Source of the DNA: Spirochaetota bacterium
GTDB lineage: Bacteria > Spirochaetota > Spirochaetia > Sphaerochaetales > Sphaerochaetaceae
DNA: 45,705 bases
Reading direction: 5' to 3'
Assembly: GCA_918298275.1 (NCBI GenBank)
Contig: CAKJZO010000051.1
Coordinates: forward strand, 1-45,705
Part shown: positions 19,382 through 26,536 of the stretch, piece by piece
Numbering within the stretch: the first letter of the stretch is position 1
Layout: every line of letters starts with the position of its first letter
Made by a program: the position numbers and the translations under genes
Notes under the pieces: generated by a model
What the model was told of the DNA's origin: nothing
Databases searched by the model: none
The model's input: the letters and a program-made list of their open reading frames with translations, nothing else

Positions 19382-20085
19382 ATAGCCTCCAGAGCCACTT
19401 CCATCATCCTGGTGAAGGACTGCTCGCGCTCCTTTGCCGTGCAGTATTCCTTCTCGAAAATCATGTCGCTGACCGTCAGTATTCCCAAAGCCTGCACTCC
19501 GAACCGTGCAGCGAGGGTGAAGAGCTCCGAACATTCCATCTCGACACATGGAACGCCGTATTTCAGAAGCAGCTTGTCCTTCTCTTCTCCGTTCTCATCA
19601 TAGAACTGATCCGAGGAGAATGTCGTGCAAACACGTGCAGGATACCCCAGACGCTCTGCGGCATCGGCAGCATCACGAAGGAGCCTGTAATCTGCTACCG
19701 GCGGATACAGAAGCCCGTGGATTCCGAAGCGGTTGTGATTCATTCCGCTGTCAGTGGCCGCAGCCTGTACGATCACCATATCCCTCAGCCTCAAGGTCGG
19801 ATCGATGGAACCGCATGTGCCGACCCTGATCAGGCGTTTTGCCCCGTAGAACTGAATCAGCTCGTTGACATAGATTCCCTGCGACGGCGTTCCCATGCCG
19901 GTGCCCTGGACGCTGACTTCCTTGCCCTTGTAGGTTCCGGTAAAGCCCAGCATGTTTCTCACGCTGCTGTAGCATTGTACGTTCTCGAGAAAGTTCTCGG
20001 CTATGAACTTGGCCCTGAGCGGGTCTCCGGGAAGAAGGACGCGCGGGGCGATCTGCCCTGCTTCAGCTGCAATATGTGTACTCAT
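19378..20085 (-). CDS. deoD: Purine-nucleoside phosphorylase, DeoD type
   Basis: Phosphorolysis of purine (deoxy)nucleosides to base and (deoxy)ribose 1-phosphate in the cytoplasm. 235 residues, the normal size for the hexameric trimer-of-dimers family. Landmarks are VLLPGDPLRAKFIAE, MLGFTGTYKG, GTGMGTPSQGIY, IRVGTCGS, FSSDQFY, VEMECSELF and TVSDM with the catalytic Asp. The usual EMEAAALY is here EMECSELF. AAGGAG lies upstream, and a TATACT -10 occurs about 45 bases before the start. First gene of a deoD-psuK-psuG-rlmD string of overlapping or near-contiguous genes. Confidence 0.93.
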   Translation of the reverse strand: MSTHIAAEAGQIAPRVLLPGDPLRAKFIAENFLENVQCYSSVRNMLGFTGTYKGKEVSVQGTGMGTPSQGIYVNELIQFYGAKRLIRVGTCGSIDPTLRLRDMVIVQAAATDSGMNHNRFGIHGLLYPPVADYRLLRDAADAAERLGYPARVCTTFSSDQFYDENGEEKDKLLLKYGVPCVEMECSELFTLAARFGVQALGILTVSDMIFEKEYCTAKEREQSFTRMMEVALEAI

Positions 20086-20169
20086 TTCAGGAATCTCCTT
20101 ATCACGAAATGCGGTTCATGACGAGTATAGCATCATTTTGAAGAATTATGTAGTTTGGCCCGACACGCA

Positions 20170-20197
20170 TTGCGCAAAAACCGCACGTCGTTATCCT
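20170..20197 (+). promoter_or_regulatory. Weak promoter-like pair before the beta-helix gene
   Basis: TTGCGC (20170-20175), a 16-base spacer and TATCCT (20192-20197), ending six bases before the ATG at 20204. No Shine-Dalgarno sequence is visible. If used, the transcript would be leaderless. Confidence 0.3.
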
Positions 20198-20203
20198 AAA
20201 ACC

Positions 20204-22150
20204 ATGAAGACATTCAGACGGATCATTTCAATTACAGCATTGGCGCTGCTGCTCTGCGCAGCGGCATTCGCCCAGTCGATTTCGGAAGTCGCATCAGTCG
20301 GTTCGAAAAACAGCACTGCAAAGGCCTTCTCCGGCCCGATCATAGACCTGAGCAAAGGAACAAGCTCCTCAGATCTGGTCTCGGCCTCATTCAACAAGGA
20401 CGGAAGCCTCGAGGTAACCTACGAAGGAACCTCTTCCATTGAGATAATGCTCACCGGAACCCTCGACGGCACACTTATAGTCAAGAGCGACAACGCTGAC
20501 TACACCCTGGTTCTGGACAACGTCACGATCCAAGCAGGAACACTCCCGGCAATCCAGCTCAAGAGCACAACCACAGCCACCCTTTATGCTCCCAAGAAAT
20601 CCTACAACCTGATTTCGGACTCCTCGGACAACACCAAGAAAGGAGCAATCACCTCCTCCGGCAACATCATCTTCGACGGAGACGAGGATTCGCTGATAGA
20701 AATAGACGTCTGCAAGAAGCACGGCATCAAGGCCGACGGCGGAGTAACCGTCAACGGAGGCTACCTTTACATCCACGGAGACGAGAACGCCGAAGGCAAC
20801 ATGATAAGCGCCGACCTCTTCTTTGTGATGAACGGCGGAACAATCGACATCCTGGCCGAAGGCAACGTCCACGCCACCGAATCCAAGGGCATCAAGGTCA
20901 ACGGAGTCGAGGGCACCGGGGCAGGTCTGGGCTACGTAGAAATCAACGGCGGAGAAACCTACATCACATCCGTAGGCAAGGCCATCACCGCAGGCTGGAA
21001 GCAGTCCGAAGACGCGACCACCGAGACGACCGATGACGACCCGATCCCCAACGTCTACATCAACGACGGCTTCATCTACATCACCACCACCGGCACACCC
21101 TACGAAATCTCGGACGACGAATCCCTCAGTCCGGAGGGCATCGAGGCAAAGAACATCCTTCAGATCAACGGCGGAACAATCTACCTCTATACCACGGACG
21201 ATTCCCTCAATGCCGGCAACTCCGTAATCATAAACGGTGGCCTGATTTATTCAACCGCAACGGAAAATGATTCTATCGATTCCAACGGGACCATTGAAAT
21301 CAACGGAGGTACTGTCATCACGATGTCCACCTCAAGAGAGCAGGCCTTCGACTGCGACAATGATTCGAAGTTCACGTACACCAACGGATACTTCATCGGC
21401 GCAGGTAACGGCAACAACATGCCCGACAGCAGCAGTACCACCGGTTATTCCATCGGCTACGGAGAGCGCACATTCTACGCAGGCGACCAGATCGCCATTC
21501 TGGATTCCGACAAAAACGTCGTAATCGGATTCGTAGTTCCCTATGAAGTCGAGAGCCTCACTTCCATAGTCTTCGGTTCTCCCGACTTCCAAGAAGGAGA
21601 AACCTACACCCTTGCAATCGGAGCCTTCGAGTACCAGCCGGAAGACGGCTTTGTCGGATACGGCCAGACATTCAGAACCCGCGAGGAGATTGCAAGCTTC
21701 ACCATGACACAGCATGCAGTCTCCGAAGGCTACATCGGAATGAACATCGGCGGAAACGGAAACTTCGGAGGAATGAACGGGCAGATGCGCCAGGACAACT
21801 TCGGCGGTCAGAGACAGCAGGACTGGAACAGACAGGACAGAGGGTTCAACCCCAACTCCATGTTCTCATCATTCCTTGCCCAGGCTGCCGATGTAGAGCT
21901 TCCGGAAGGCATTACACTTCCCGAAGACCTGAGCTCTGAGGATGCAATCCAACTCATGCTGTATCTGATGGGCAACAAAATCGATACTGCAGAACTCGAG
22001 GCCCTTATCCAGGGCAGCATCGACAACGGTGAATTCGAGACCTTTCCGGGTGGGATGCCCAATGGAATGACTCCTCCTGACGGTCAATTCAACCCCGGCG
22101 GAATGGGCGGAACTCCCCCGCAGGGAGGCCCGGGAGGATTCGGAAACTGA
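20204..22150 (+). CDS. Exported carbohydrate-binding beta-helix protein (Cthe_2159/DUF4353-like) with Gly/Asn/Gln-rich tail
   Basis: The start is the ATG at 20204, where a signal peptide begins (MKTFRRI, hydrophobic core, cleavage after CAAAFAQ); a frame from 20003 is antisense to deoD. About 648 residues. Residues 60-430 carry many Asn-Gly-Gly-Thr/Tyr/Leu turns typical of the right-handed beta-helix carbohydrate-binding family. The tail after about 505 is rich in Gly, Asn, Gln, Met and Pro, interrupted by a short helical acidic segment (about 560-615). Polysaccharide or surface binding is likely; no enzymatic residues are visible. It ends three bases before the convergent GNAT gene. Confidence 0.82.
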   Translation: MKTFRRIISITALALLLCAAAFAQSISEVASVGSKNSTAKAFSGPIIDLSKGTSSSDLVSASFNKDGSLEVTYEGTSSIEIMLTGTLDGTLIVKSDNADYTLVLDNVTIQAGTLPAIQLKSTTTATLYAPKKSYNLISDSSDNTKKGAITSSGNIIFDGDEDSLIEIDVCKKHGIKADGGVTVNGGYLYIHGDENAEGNMISADLFFVMNGGTIDILAEGNVHATESKGIKVNGVEGTGAGLGYVEINGGETYITSVGKAITAGWKQSEDATTETTDDDPIPNVYINDGFIYITTTGTPYEISDDESLSPEGIEAKNILQINGGTIYLYTTDDSLNAGNSVIINGGLIYSTATENDSIDSNGTIEINGGTVITMSTSREQAFDCDNDSKFTYTNGYFIGAGNGNNMPDSSSTTGYSIGYGERTFYAGDQIAILDSDKNVVIGFVVPYEVESLTSIVFGSPDFQEGETYTLAIGAFEYQPEDGFVGYGQTFRTREEIASFTMTQHAVSEGYIGMNIGGNGNFGGMNGQMRQDNFGGQRQQDWNRQDRGFNPNSMFSSFLAQAADVELPEGITLPEDLSSEDAIQLMLYLMGNKIDTAELEALIQGSIDNGEFETFPGGMPNGMTPPDGQFNPGGMGGTPPQGGPGGFGN

Positions 22151-22153
22151 TAA

Positions 22154-22804
22154 TCAACCGAACCAGAAGATTCGCCGTCCGTCATCTGCGGTCCAGTAAC
22201 CCAGATTCCGATGGATGGCGATCGACGGGACGTTGTTTTCCAGAATATGGCAGGAGGGAATCCTGCCTTTTTTTATGAGCATGTTGCTGATGGCCTTGAT
22301 GAACAATGTTCCGTAGCCCTTCTTCCTGTGCTCCGGAAACACCTCAAGATGTCCGACCGTTCCCTCTTCCCTGATTCCGATACGTCCTACCGGAACTCCA
22401 TCGGCATAGCCGTCAAACATATCCTTCTCGGAAGAAGGAACCAGTGAGAACCAATCGGGGACATCAAAAAGAGCATCGGAGAAATAGCCGAAGAGCATCA
22501 CGGGAATGGGCAGGACCTTCTGCCCTACTATGGCCGCACACTCTGAAAGAGCCACATCATCATGACAGACAAGCTGCTCCGATCCGGTCTTGTGAGCCGC
22601 TACATGCTCTGCAAAGGAGATTGCCCTCTTTTCCGTCTTTGCCATCATATACCAGATGCAGGAAGGCACATGAATCAGCACCCCGTCTTCTTCGGCTATG
22701 ACTGCAGCTGCCCTTCCGGTTTTCAGGGCTTCCGTCATATCGATGTAGAAACGGGCATCGGCGGCTTCGAGAACAGCTATGGCTTTGCGGCATAGTTCAT
22801 CCAT
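22154..22804 (-). CDS. GNAT-family N-acetyltransferase
   Basis: 216 residues. The C-terminal half has the acetyl-CoA-binding motif A, HLEVFPEHRKKGYGTLFIKA, followed by SCHILENNVPSIAIHRNLGYW, as in small-molecule or protein acetyltransferases. The N-terminal half is poorly conserved and may set substrate specificity; it is unknown. An AAAGGA site precedes the ATG. The start codon overlaps the -35 of the divergent tRNA promoter, so expression of the two may interfere. Confidence 0.85.
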   Translation of the reverse strand: MDELCRKAIAVLEAADARFYIDMTEALKTGRAAAVIAEEDGVLIHVPSCIWYMMAKTEKRAISFAEHVAAHKTGSEQLVCHDDVALSECAAIVGQKVLPIPVMLFGYFSDALFDVPDWFSLVPSSEKDMFDGYADGVPVGRIGIREEGTVGHLEVFPEHRKKGYGTLFIKAISNMLIKKGRIPSCHILENNVPSIAIHRNLGYWTADDGRRIFWFG

Positions 22805-22832
22805 TGCAAGGGTCCTTTCAAATCAATATAAT
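22804..22832 (+). promoter_or_regulatory. Strong sigma-70 promoter of the tRNA-Ala gene
   Basis: TTGCAA (22804-22809), an exact 17-base spacer and TATAAT (22827-22832). Initiation near 22839 would place only a few bases before the mature 5' end at 22843. Confidence 0.75.
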
Positions 22833-22842
22833 ACCGTTACAC

Positions 22843-22913
22843 GGGGCCATGGTACAGTGGTAGAACGGCGCTTTCGCATGGCGCAAACGGCGGTTCGATT
22901 CCGCTTGGCTCCA
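22843..22913 (+). tRNA. tRNA-Ala (CGC anticodon)
   Basis: The 71-base cloverleaf closes fully: 7-bp acceptor with the G3-U70 wobble that is the identity element of tRNA-Ala, D-arm with GTAC/GAAC, a 5-bp anticodon stem with loop TTCGCAT (anticodon CGC at 22875-22877, reading GCG), a 4-base variable loop, a 5-bp T-arm with TTCGATT, and discriminator A73. The D-stem has one A-A mismatch. CCA is not encoded, so it must be added after transcription. It has its own promoter and terminator. Confidence 0.93.
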
Positions 22914-22992
22914 GAAAAGGGAAACGGGCCTCAATGGTCCGTTTATTCTTTTTGTGACTACTGTAGGCAAAGGGCGATTCCGCTTGGCTCCA
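22896..22992 (+). repeat. 18-bp direct repeat of the tRNA-Ala 3' end (att-like)
   Basis: CGATTCCGCTTGGCTCCA, the T-loop to 3' end of the tRNA (22896-22913), is repeated exactly at 22975-22992, 79 bases downstream. The spacer contains the tRNA terminator and nothing coding. Duplicated tRNA 3' ends usually mark the ends of integrated elements; here the interval is too short to hold one, so this looks like an excision scar or a remnant of a tandem tRNA. Confidence 0.75.
22922..22953 (+). terminator. Terminator of the tRNA-Ala gene
   Basis: A 9-bp stem (22922-22930 with 22936-22944, one G-U pair), loop TCAAT, followed by a T-rich stretch with five consecutive Ts near 22949-22953. Confidence 0.8.
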
Positions 22993-23005
22993 AAAAGTAA
23001 CCATT

Positions 23006-23710
23006 CTATGCAGGATCAGCAAACAGAAGGTTGATTTCTTCTTTTGAAAGTTCTCGCACCTCGGAGGGTTTGAGGTCGGCAAGAGGAAGGTTGCCGATTT
23101 GGATGCGCCTGAGGTAGTTCACATGCATGCCCAAGGCGGCATACATGCGTTTTACCTGGTGGTACATGCCCTCACGGATGCAGATGGTGCTCTTGCCCTC
23201 TTCCAGCCTTTCGATCACTGCGCTCTTGCAGACTGTTCCGTCCTTGAGTTCTATGCCTTTTTCTGCTTTTTCGATTTCCTTTGCGGTGACATCGCCTTCG
23301 TGCTCTATGTAGTAGACTTTCCTTATTTCGTGTTTCGGTGAAATCAGCCTATGCAGAAGCTCTCCGTTGTTGGTGAAGACCAAAAGTCCTTCGGTATCCT
23401 TATCCAGACGACCGGCGGGAACCACCTTCTGCCTCAGCATTTCATCAGGCAACAGTTCCATGACCGTGGGGTTGCAGTCATCATCCGTGGAGGTGACGAA
23501 TCCGGAGGGCTTGTTCATGATGCAAACCACTTCCCTACGTCTTGCTACAGGTTCTCCATCGAGTTCTATTATTGCATCATCAGCGACTTTTTCAGCCGAA
23601 TTCTTTACTACCAGGCCATTGACTGTTATTAGGCCACGTCTTGCAAGCCTCTCGCAGTCCCTGCGTGAGCACAGGCCGGTCTCGCTGATTATCTTGTCCA
23701 GTCTTTCCAT
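23006..23710 (-). CDS. rsuA: RsuA-family rRNA pseudouridine synthase
   Basis: 234 residues. N-terminal S4 RNA-binding domain (about 1-60, MERLDKIISETGLCSRRDCERLARRG in pieces), then the RsuA/RluB/E/F catalytic domain with AGRLDKDTEGLLVFTNNG, where Asp is the catalytic residue, and the C-terminal GMYHQVKRMYAALG. It converts a uridine in rRNA to pseudouridine; by length and domain make-up it most resembles RsuA (16S position 516), though RluE/RluF-like specificity cannot be excluded. It starts one base after the cytidylate kinase-like gene ends, so they share a transcript. Confidence 0.87.
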   Translation of the reverse strand: MERLDKIISETGLCSRRDCERLARRGLITVNGLVVKNSAEKVADDAIIELDGEPVARRREVVCIMNKPSGFVTSTDDDCNPTVMELLPDEMLRQKVVPAGRLDKDTEGLLVFTNNGELLHRLISPKHEIRKVYYIEHEGDVTAKEIEKAEKGIELKDGTVCKSAVIERLEEGKSTICIREGMYHQVKRMYAALGMHVNYLRRIQIGNLPLADLKPSEVRELSKEEINLLFADPA

Positions 23711-23711
23711 A

Positions 23712-24368
23712 TTATTTGTCGGGCATGATGTTCTTCTTGCGGAACTCCTCGACGAACTTCATGATGATCTCGACCGCACCGTCTACGCCTACAACGCTGG
23801 TGTCTATGCAGAGGTGGTAGTTTGCTGCAGCGCCCCAGACGGAATGGCTGTAGTACTCGTAGAACTTGCCGCGCTTCTTGTCGGTCTGCAGGATGAGCTT
23901 TTCCATCTCCTGCTCGGTCATGGTGCTGTGCTCCTCGAGGGCAAGCTTTCTGGCGACCCTGTCCTTGATGTCGGCGCAGATGAAGAAGTTCACCGGATCC
24001 ACATCACGCAGGATGTAGTCCGCACAGCGTCCGACGATCACGCAGGGGCCCTGCTCTGCAAGGGAGTGCATGACCTTGGATGTTGCAAGGAAGATCTGGT
24101 CATTGGGGGAAAGATGGTAGAACTGGTTCATGGCGCTCTGGGCGGACGAAGATCCTCCGGAAATCACTCCTGCGGAACCCAGATTCAGGAAACTGGGTTT
24201 CTGCTCGTCCATCTTTGCCAGGTAGCTTTCGGCAAAGCGGCTGTTCTCCGCAGTCAGTGTCAGGAGTTCCTTGTCGTAGAACGGATAACCCAACCTCTTT
24301 GCAAGCCTCAGACCTACTTCGTGGCCTCCGCTTCCGAACTGTCTTCCTATTGTAATTACTCTTCCCAT
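23712..24368 (-). CDS. Cytidylate kinase-like family protein
   Basis: 218 residues. The N-terminus MGRVITIGRQFGSGGHEVG carries a P-loop-like Gly-Ser-Gly-Gly in place of the canonical GxxGxGKS, the hallmark of the cytidylate kinase-like family common in anaerobes. Later CVIVGRCADYILRD and the Arg/Lys-rich lid region (KKRGKFYEYY) follow kinase order. True CMP kinase activity is unproven in this family. GGAGGAAAGC precedes the ATG. It lies 33 bases after the ApbE-like gene, with no terminator, so it may be read from the opp operon. Confidence 0.8.
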   Translation of the reverse strand: MGRVITIGRQFGSGGHEVGLRLAKRLGYPFYDKELLTLTAENSRFAESYLAKMDEQKPSFLNLGSAGVISGGSSSAQSAMNQFYHLSPNDQIFLATSKVMHSLAEQGPCVIVGRCADYILRDVDPVNFFICADIKDRVARKLALEEHSTMTEQEMEKLILQTDKKRGKFYEYYSHSVWGAAANYHLCIDTSVVGVDGAVEIIMKFVEEFRKKNIMPDK

Positions 24369-24401
24369 GCTTTCCTCCGGGATTTAATTATAACATCAAA
24401 T

Positions 24402-25565
24402 TCAGTTTTGGGTACTTTGGAAGATGTAAGAAACAAGCTTGCCTTCCTTCTCAAGGGTGGCGGCGTAGTTCTTCACATCCTGCTCGGACTTGAGGGTATT
24501 GAGGATAATGCTCCGATAGGTATTGCCCACGATGTCCGTATCGTGGCTTATGATCGTAGCGGACATCAGGATATCGGTGAAGTCTCCGCTGCGTACATCG
24601 AAATAGAGATGGCGGTAAAGCTTGGACCCGTCATGCTCGAGGATATAGCCGTAGTCGCTTCCCATGCCGTAGGCAGTGAATGTGGCGGCGGAGAACACCC
24701 CGTCAAGCTCGACCGAGGCATAGACGGTATCGTTTCCACTCTCCAGGGTGTGCATATCGAAGCTCAGGCTTCCGCGGGGCGAGGTATTCAGAGCAAGGCC
24801 TTCCTTTGTTGAAAGATGCCCTAGACTGTAGCCCTCTTTGACAAGGCTTTCCCCCATCATCGAAAGCATGTAGGCATTTCTCAGGAGATTCAGATCCAGT
24901 GCGTAGGCAGTGATCTCGTTTTCGGCACAGAACGCTTTATAGACATCGGAAATTGAGAAACGTACGCTACATGTAGCGTCATCCAGGAATTCCAGACTGA
25001 AGTTGGACAGGTCGGACACTACTGCGGCAATGGCGTGGAGGCGGCTTCTGATGTACTCGTTGTTCACGGGATCGAACTCATCGGGATTGTCCAGGATCTG
25101 GATGCTTTCCCACTCGGCATAGAGGGCCCCGGCAAACATGTTGTAGCCCTTCTTCTCAAGTGTCTTTGCATAGGCGTCCTTGAGTATGGCATAGAGTTCG
25201 GGACTGACGGAGACGATTTGTCCCAAGTTCTTGTTGATCGTGCCGATGCTCACCTGTCCGGTATAGACATTCTGATGGTCCAGCTGCTTGTAGCCGGCGG
25301 CCAGTACAGGCGTATAGACACCCGTCAGCTCACGGATCTTTCCCTTGATCTCGTTGCTCTTTCCGTCGAACCAGTAGCGGTAAAGCACTGCATTGTTGTA
25401 GGTCAGAGCCTCAGCATCGGTCTTGGCCTCTATGCTGTGATAGCCCGGCTCTTTCTTGCCGATGCTTGTGACTCCGAACGTGAAAGCAACGACAGCGATG
25501 ACGAATGCCACCGCTGTCAATGCGATTCTGAGTCCTATGTGTTTCTCACTTACCGTAAGCTTCAT
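24402..25565 (-). CDS. Membrane-anchored, degenerate ApbE-like protein in the opp operon
   Basis: 387 residues with an N-terminal membrane anchor (about 11-32) and an extracytoplasmic domain. The order of segments follows ApbE (FAD:protein FMN transferase): VSPELYAILKDAYAKTLEKK with GYNMFAGALYAEW (ApbE: GAMDITVGPLVNLW), ALDLNLLRNAYM (YVDLSTVGEGYA), LEHDGSKLYRHLYFDVRSGD (ELDGKRLSHVIDPQTG). The signature residues are lost: no Gly-Gly-Ala/Asn motif, DPxTG is changed, and the metal-binding Asp of the DALST box is absent. So it is probably a pseudoenzyme, perhaps an accessory factor of the transporter. The alignment is by eye. Confidence 0.6.
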   Translation of the reverse strand: MKLTVSEKHIGLRIALTAVAFVIAVVAFTFGVTSIGKKEPGYHSIEAKTDAEALTYNNAVLYRYWFDGKSNEIKGKIRELTGVYTPVLAAGYKQLDHQNVYTGQVSIGTINKNLGQIVSVSPELYAILKDAYAKTLEKKGYNMFAGALYAEWESIQILDNPDEFDPVNNEYIRSRLHAIAAVVSDLSNFSLEFLDDATCSVRFSISDVYKAFCAENEITAYALDLNLLRNAYMLSMMGESLVKEGYSLGHLSTKEGLALNTSPRGSLSFDMHTLESGNDTVYASVELDGVFSAATFTAYGMGSDYGYILEHDGSKLYRHLYFDVRSGDFTDILMSATIISHDTDIVGNTYRSIILNTLKSEQDVKNYAATLEKEGKLVSYIFQSTQN

Positions 25566-25577
25566 GACTGATTACTG

Positions 25578-26525
25578 TCAGCTGCCGAACCTGATCTTCT
25601 TGTAGTTCTCGATCTCAGCGGCATTTCCATAGATGAAATGTCCGTTTCCGAGATCGACCATGCTCGGCTTGTCCACTGAGTAATCGTGGAACTTGGCAGG
25701 ATCATAGACAAAGAGCTTCTTCTGCTTCTCGATGATCGGATCGGGAACAGGAATGGCGCTGATGAGGCTCTTTGTGTACGGATGCAGAGGATATGCGAAA
25801 AGCTCCTCTGTCTCTGCGATCTCCACGATCTTTCCCTTGTGGATGACCGCGATCCTGTCAGATATGAAGCGGACGATACTCAGGTCATGAGCGATGAACA
25901 GGTAACTGAGCTCCCTCTCCTTCTGGAATTTCTTCAGAAGGTTCAGGACCTGTGCGCGGATTGAGACATCAAGGGCGCTGATAGGCTCATCAGCGATGAT
26001 GAACTCAGGCTCCATGACAATTGATCTCGCAAGACCGACTCTCTGTCTCTGGCCGCCGGAGAACTCATGCGGGTATCTTGTCAGATGCTCCGGCAGAAGT
26101 CCTACCTCGCGGATGACGTTCTCGACCTTCTGGATGCGGTCCTTCTCATCCTTGTAGAGATGGAAGTTGTAAAGTCCCTCGGAGATGATGTACTCGATGG
26201 TGGCTCTCTCGTTCAGTGATGCCGCAGGGTCCTGGAAGATCATCTGGATCTTGCGCACGACCTCACGGTCATCCTTTCTCTTGAGCTTGCCTGATATCTT
26301 CTTGCCCTTGTAGTAGATCGCGCCTGCGCTGCAGGGGTTGATCCTGACAATGGCCCTTCCGATTGTGGTCTTGCCTGAGCCGGACTCACCTACCAGAGAG
26401 AAAGTCTCACCCTTGTAGATGTCAAAGCTCACGTTGTCTACTGCCTTGAAAACATGCTTTCTCTGCTTGAACACAACATCAAGGTTCTGGATGGAAAGCA
26501 CTACTTCTCTTTTATTATCTTCCAT
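25578..26525 (-). CDS. oppF: Oligopeptide ABC transporter ATP-binding protein
   Basis: About 315 residues from the ATG at 26525, chosen because GAGGAGGAAGGAC lies directly before it; a TTG at 26540 is part of that site. Walker [11 protein letters not shown]-loop [11 protein letters not shown], signature [14 protein letters not shown], Walker [13 protein letters not shown] and H-loop FIAHDLSIV are all intact, followed by the OppF-type C-terminal tail ([12 protein letters not shown]). It powers peptide import together with OppD. Its start lies 11 bases after the oppD stop. Size is normal, in contrast to its partner. Confidence 0.95.
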   Translation of the reverse strand: MEDNKREVVLSIQNLDVVFKQRKHVFKAVDNVSFDIYKGETFSLVGESGSGKTTIGRAIVRINPCSAGAIYYKGKKISGKLKRKDDREVVRKIQMIFQDPAASLNERATIEYIISEGLYNFHLYKDEKDRIQKVENVIREVGLLPEHLTRYPHEFSGGQRQRVGLARSIVMEPEFIIADEPISALDVSIRAQVLNLLKKFQKERELSYLFIAHDLSIVRFISDRIAVIHKGKIVEIAETEELFAYPLHPYTKSLISAIPVPDPIIEKQKKLFVYDPAKFHDYSVDKPSMVDLGNGHFIYGNAAEIENYKKIRFGS

Positions 26526-26536
26526 GTCCTTCCTCC

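Noticed and set aside
19382-19549. N-terminal extension of psuK by 56 residues
   Set aside because: It lies inside deoD, and CTGGAGG sits right before the ATG at 19381.
18350-19603. A 417-codon plus-strand open frame, and a similar one at 33333-34421
   Set aside because: They are antisense to psuK and to galE, both well-supported genes.
23367-24812. A 481-codon plus-strand open frame
   Set aside because: It runs antisense through the pseudouridine synthase, cytidylate kinase-like and ApbE-like genes; composition shadow of GC-rich codons.
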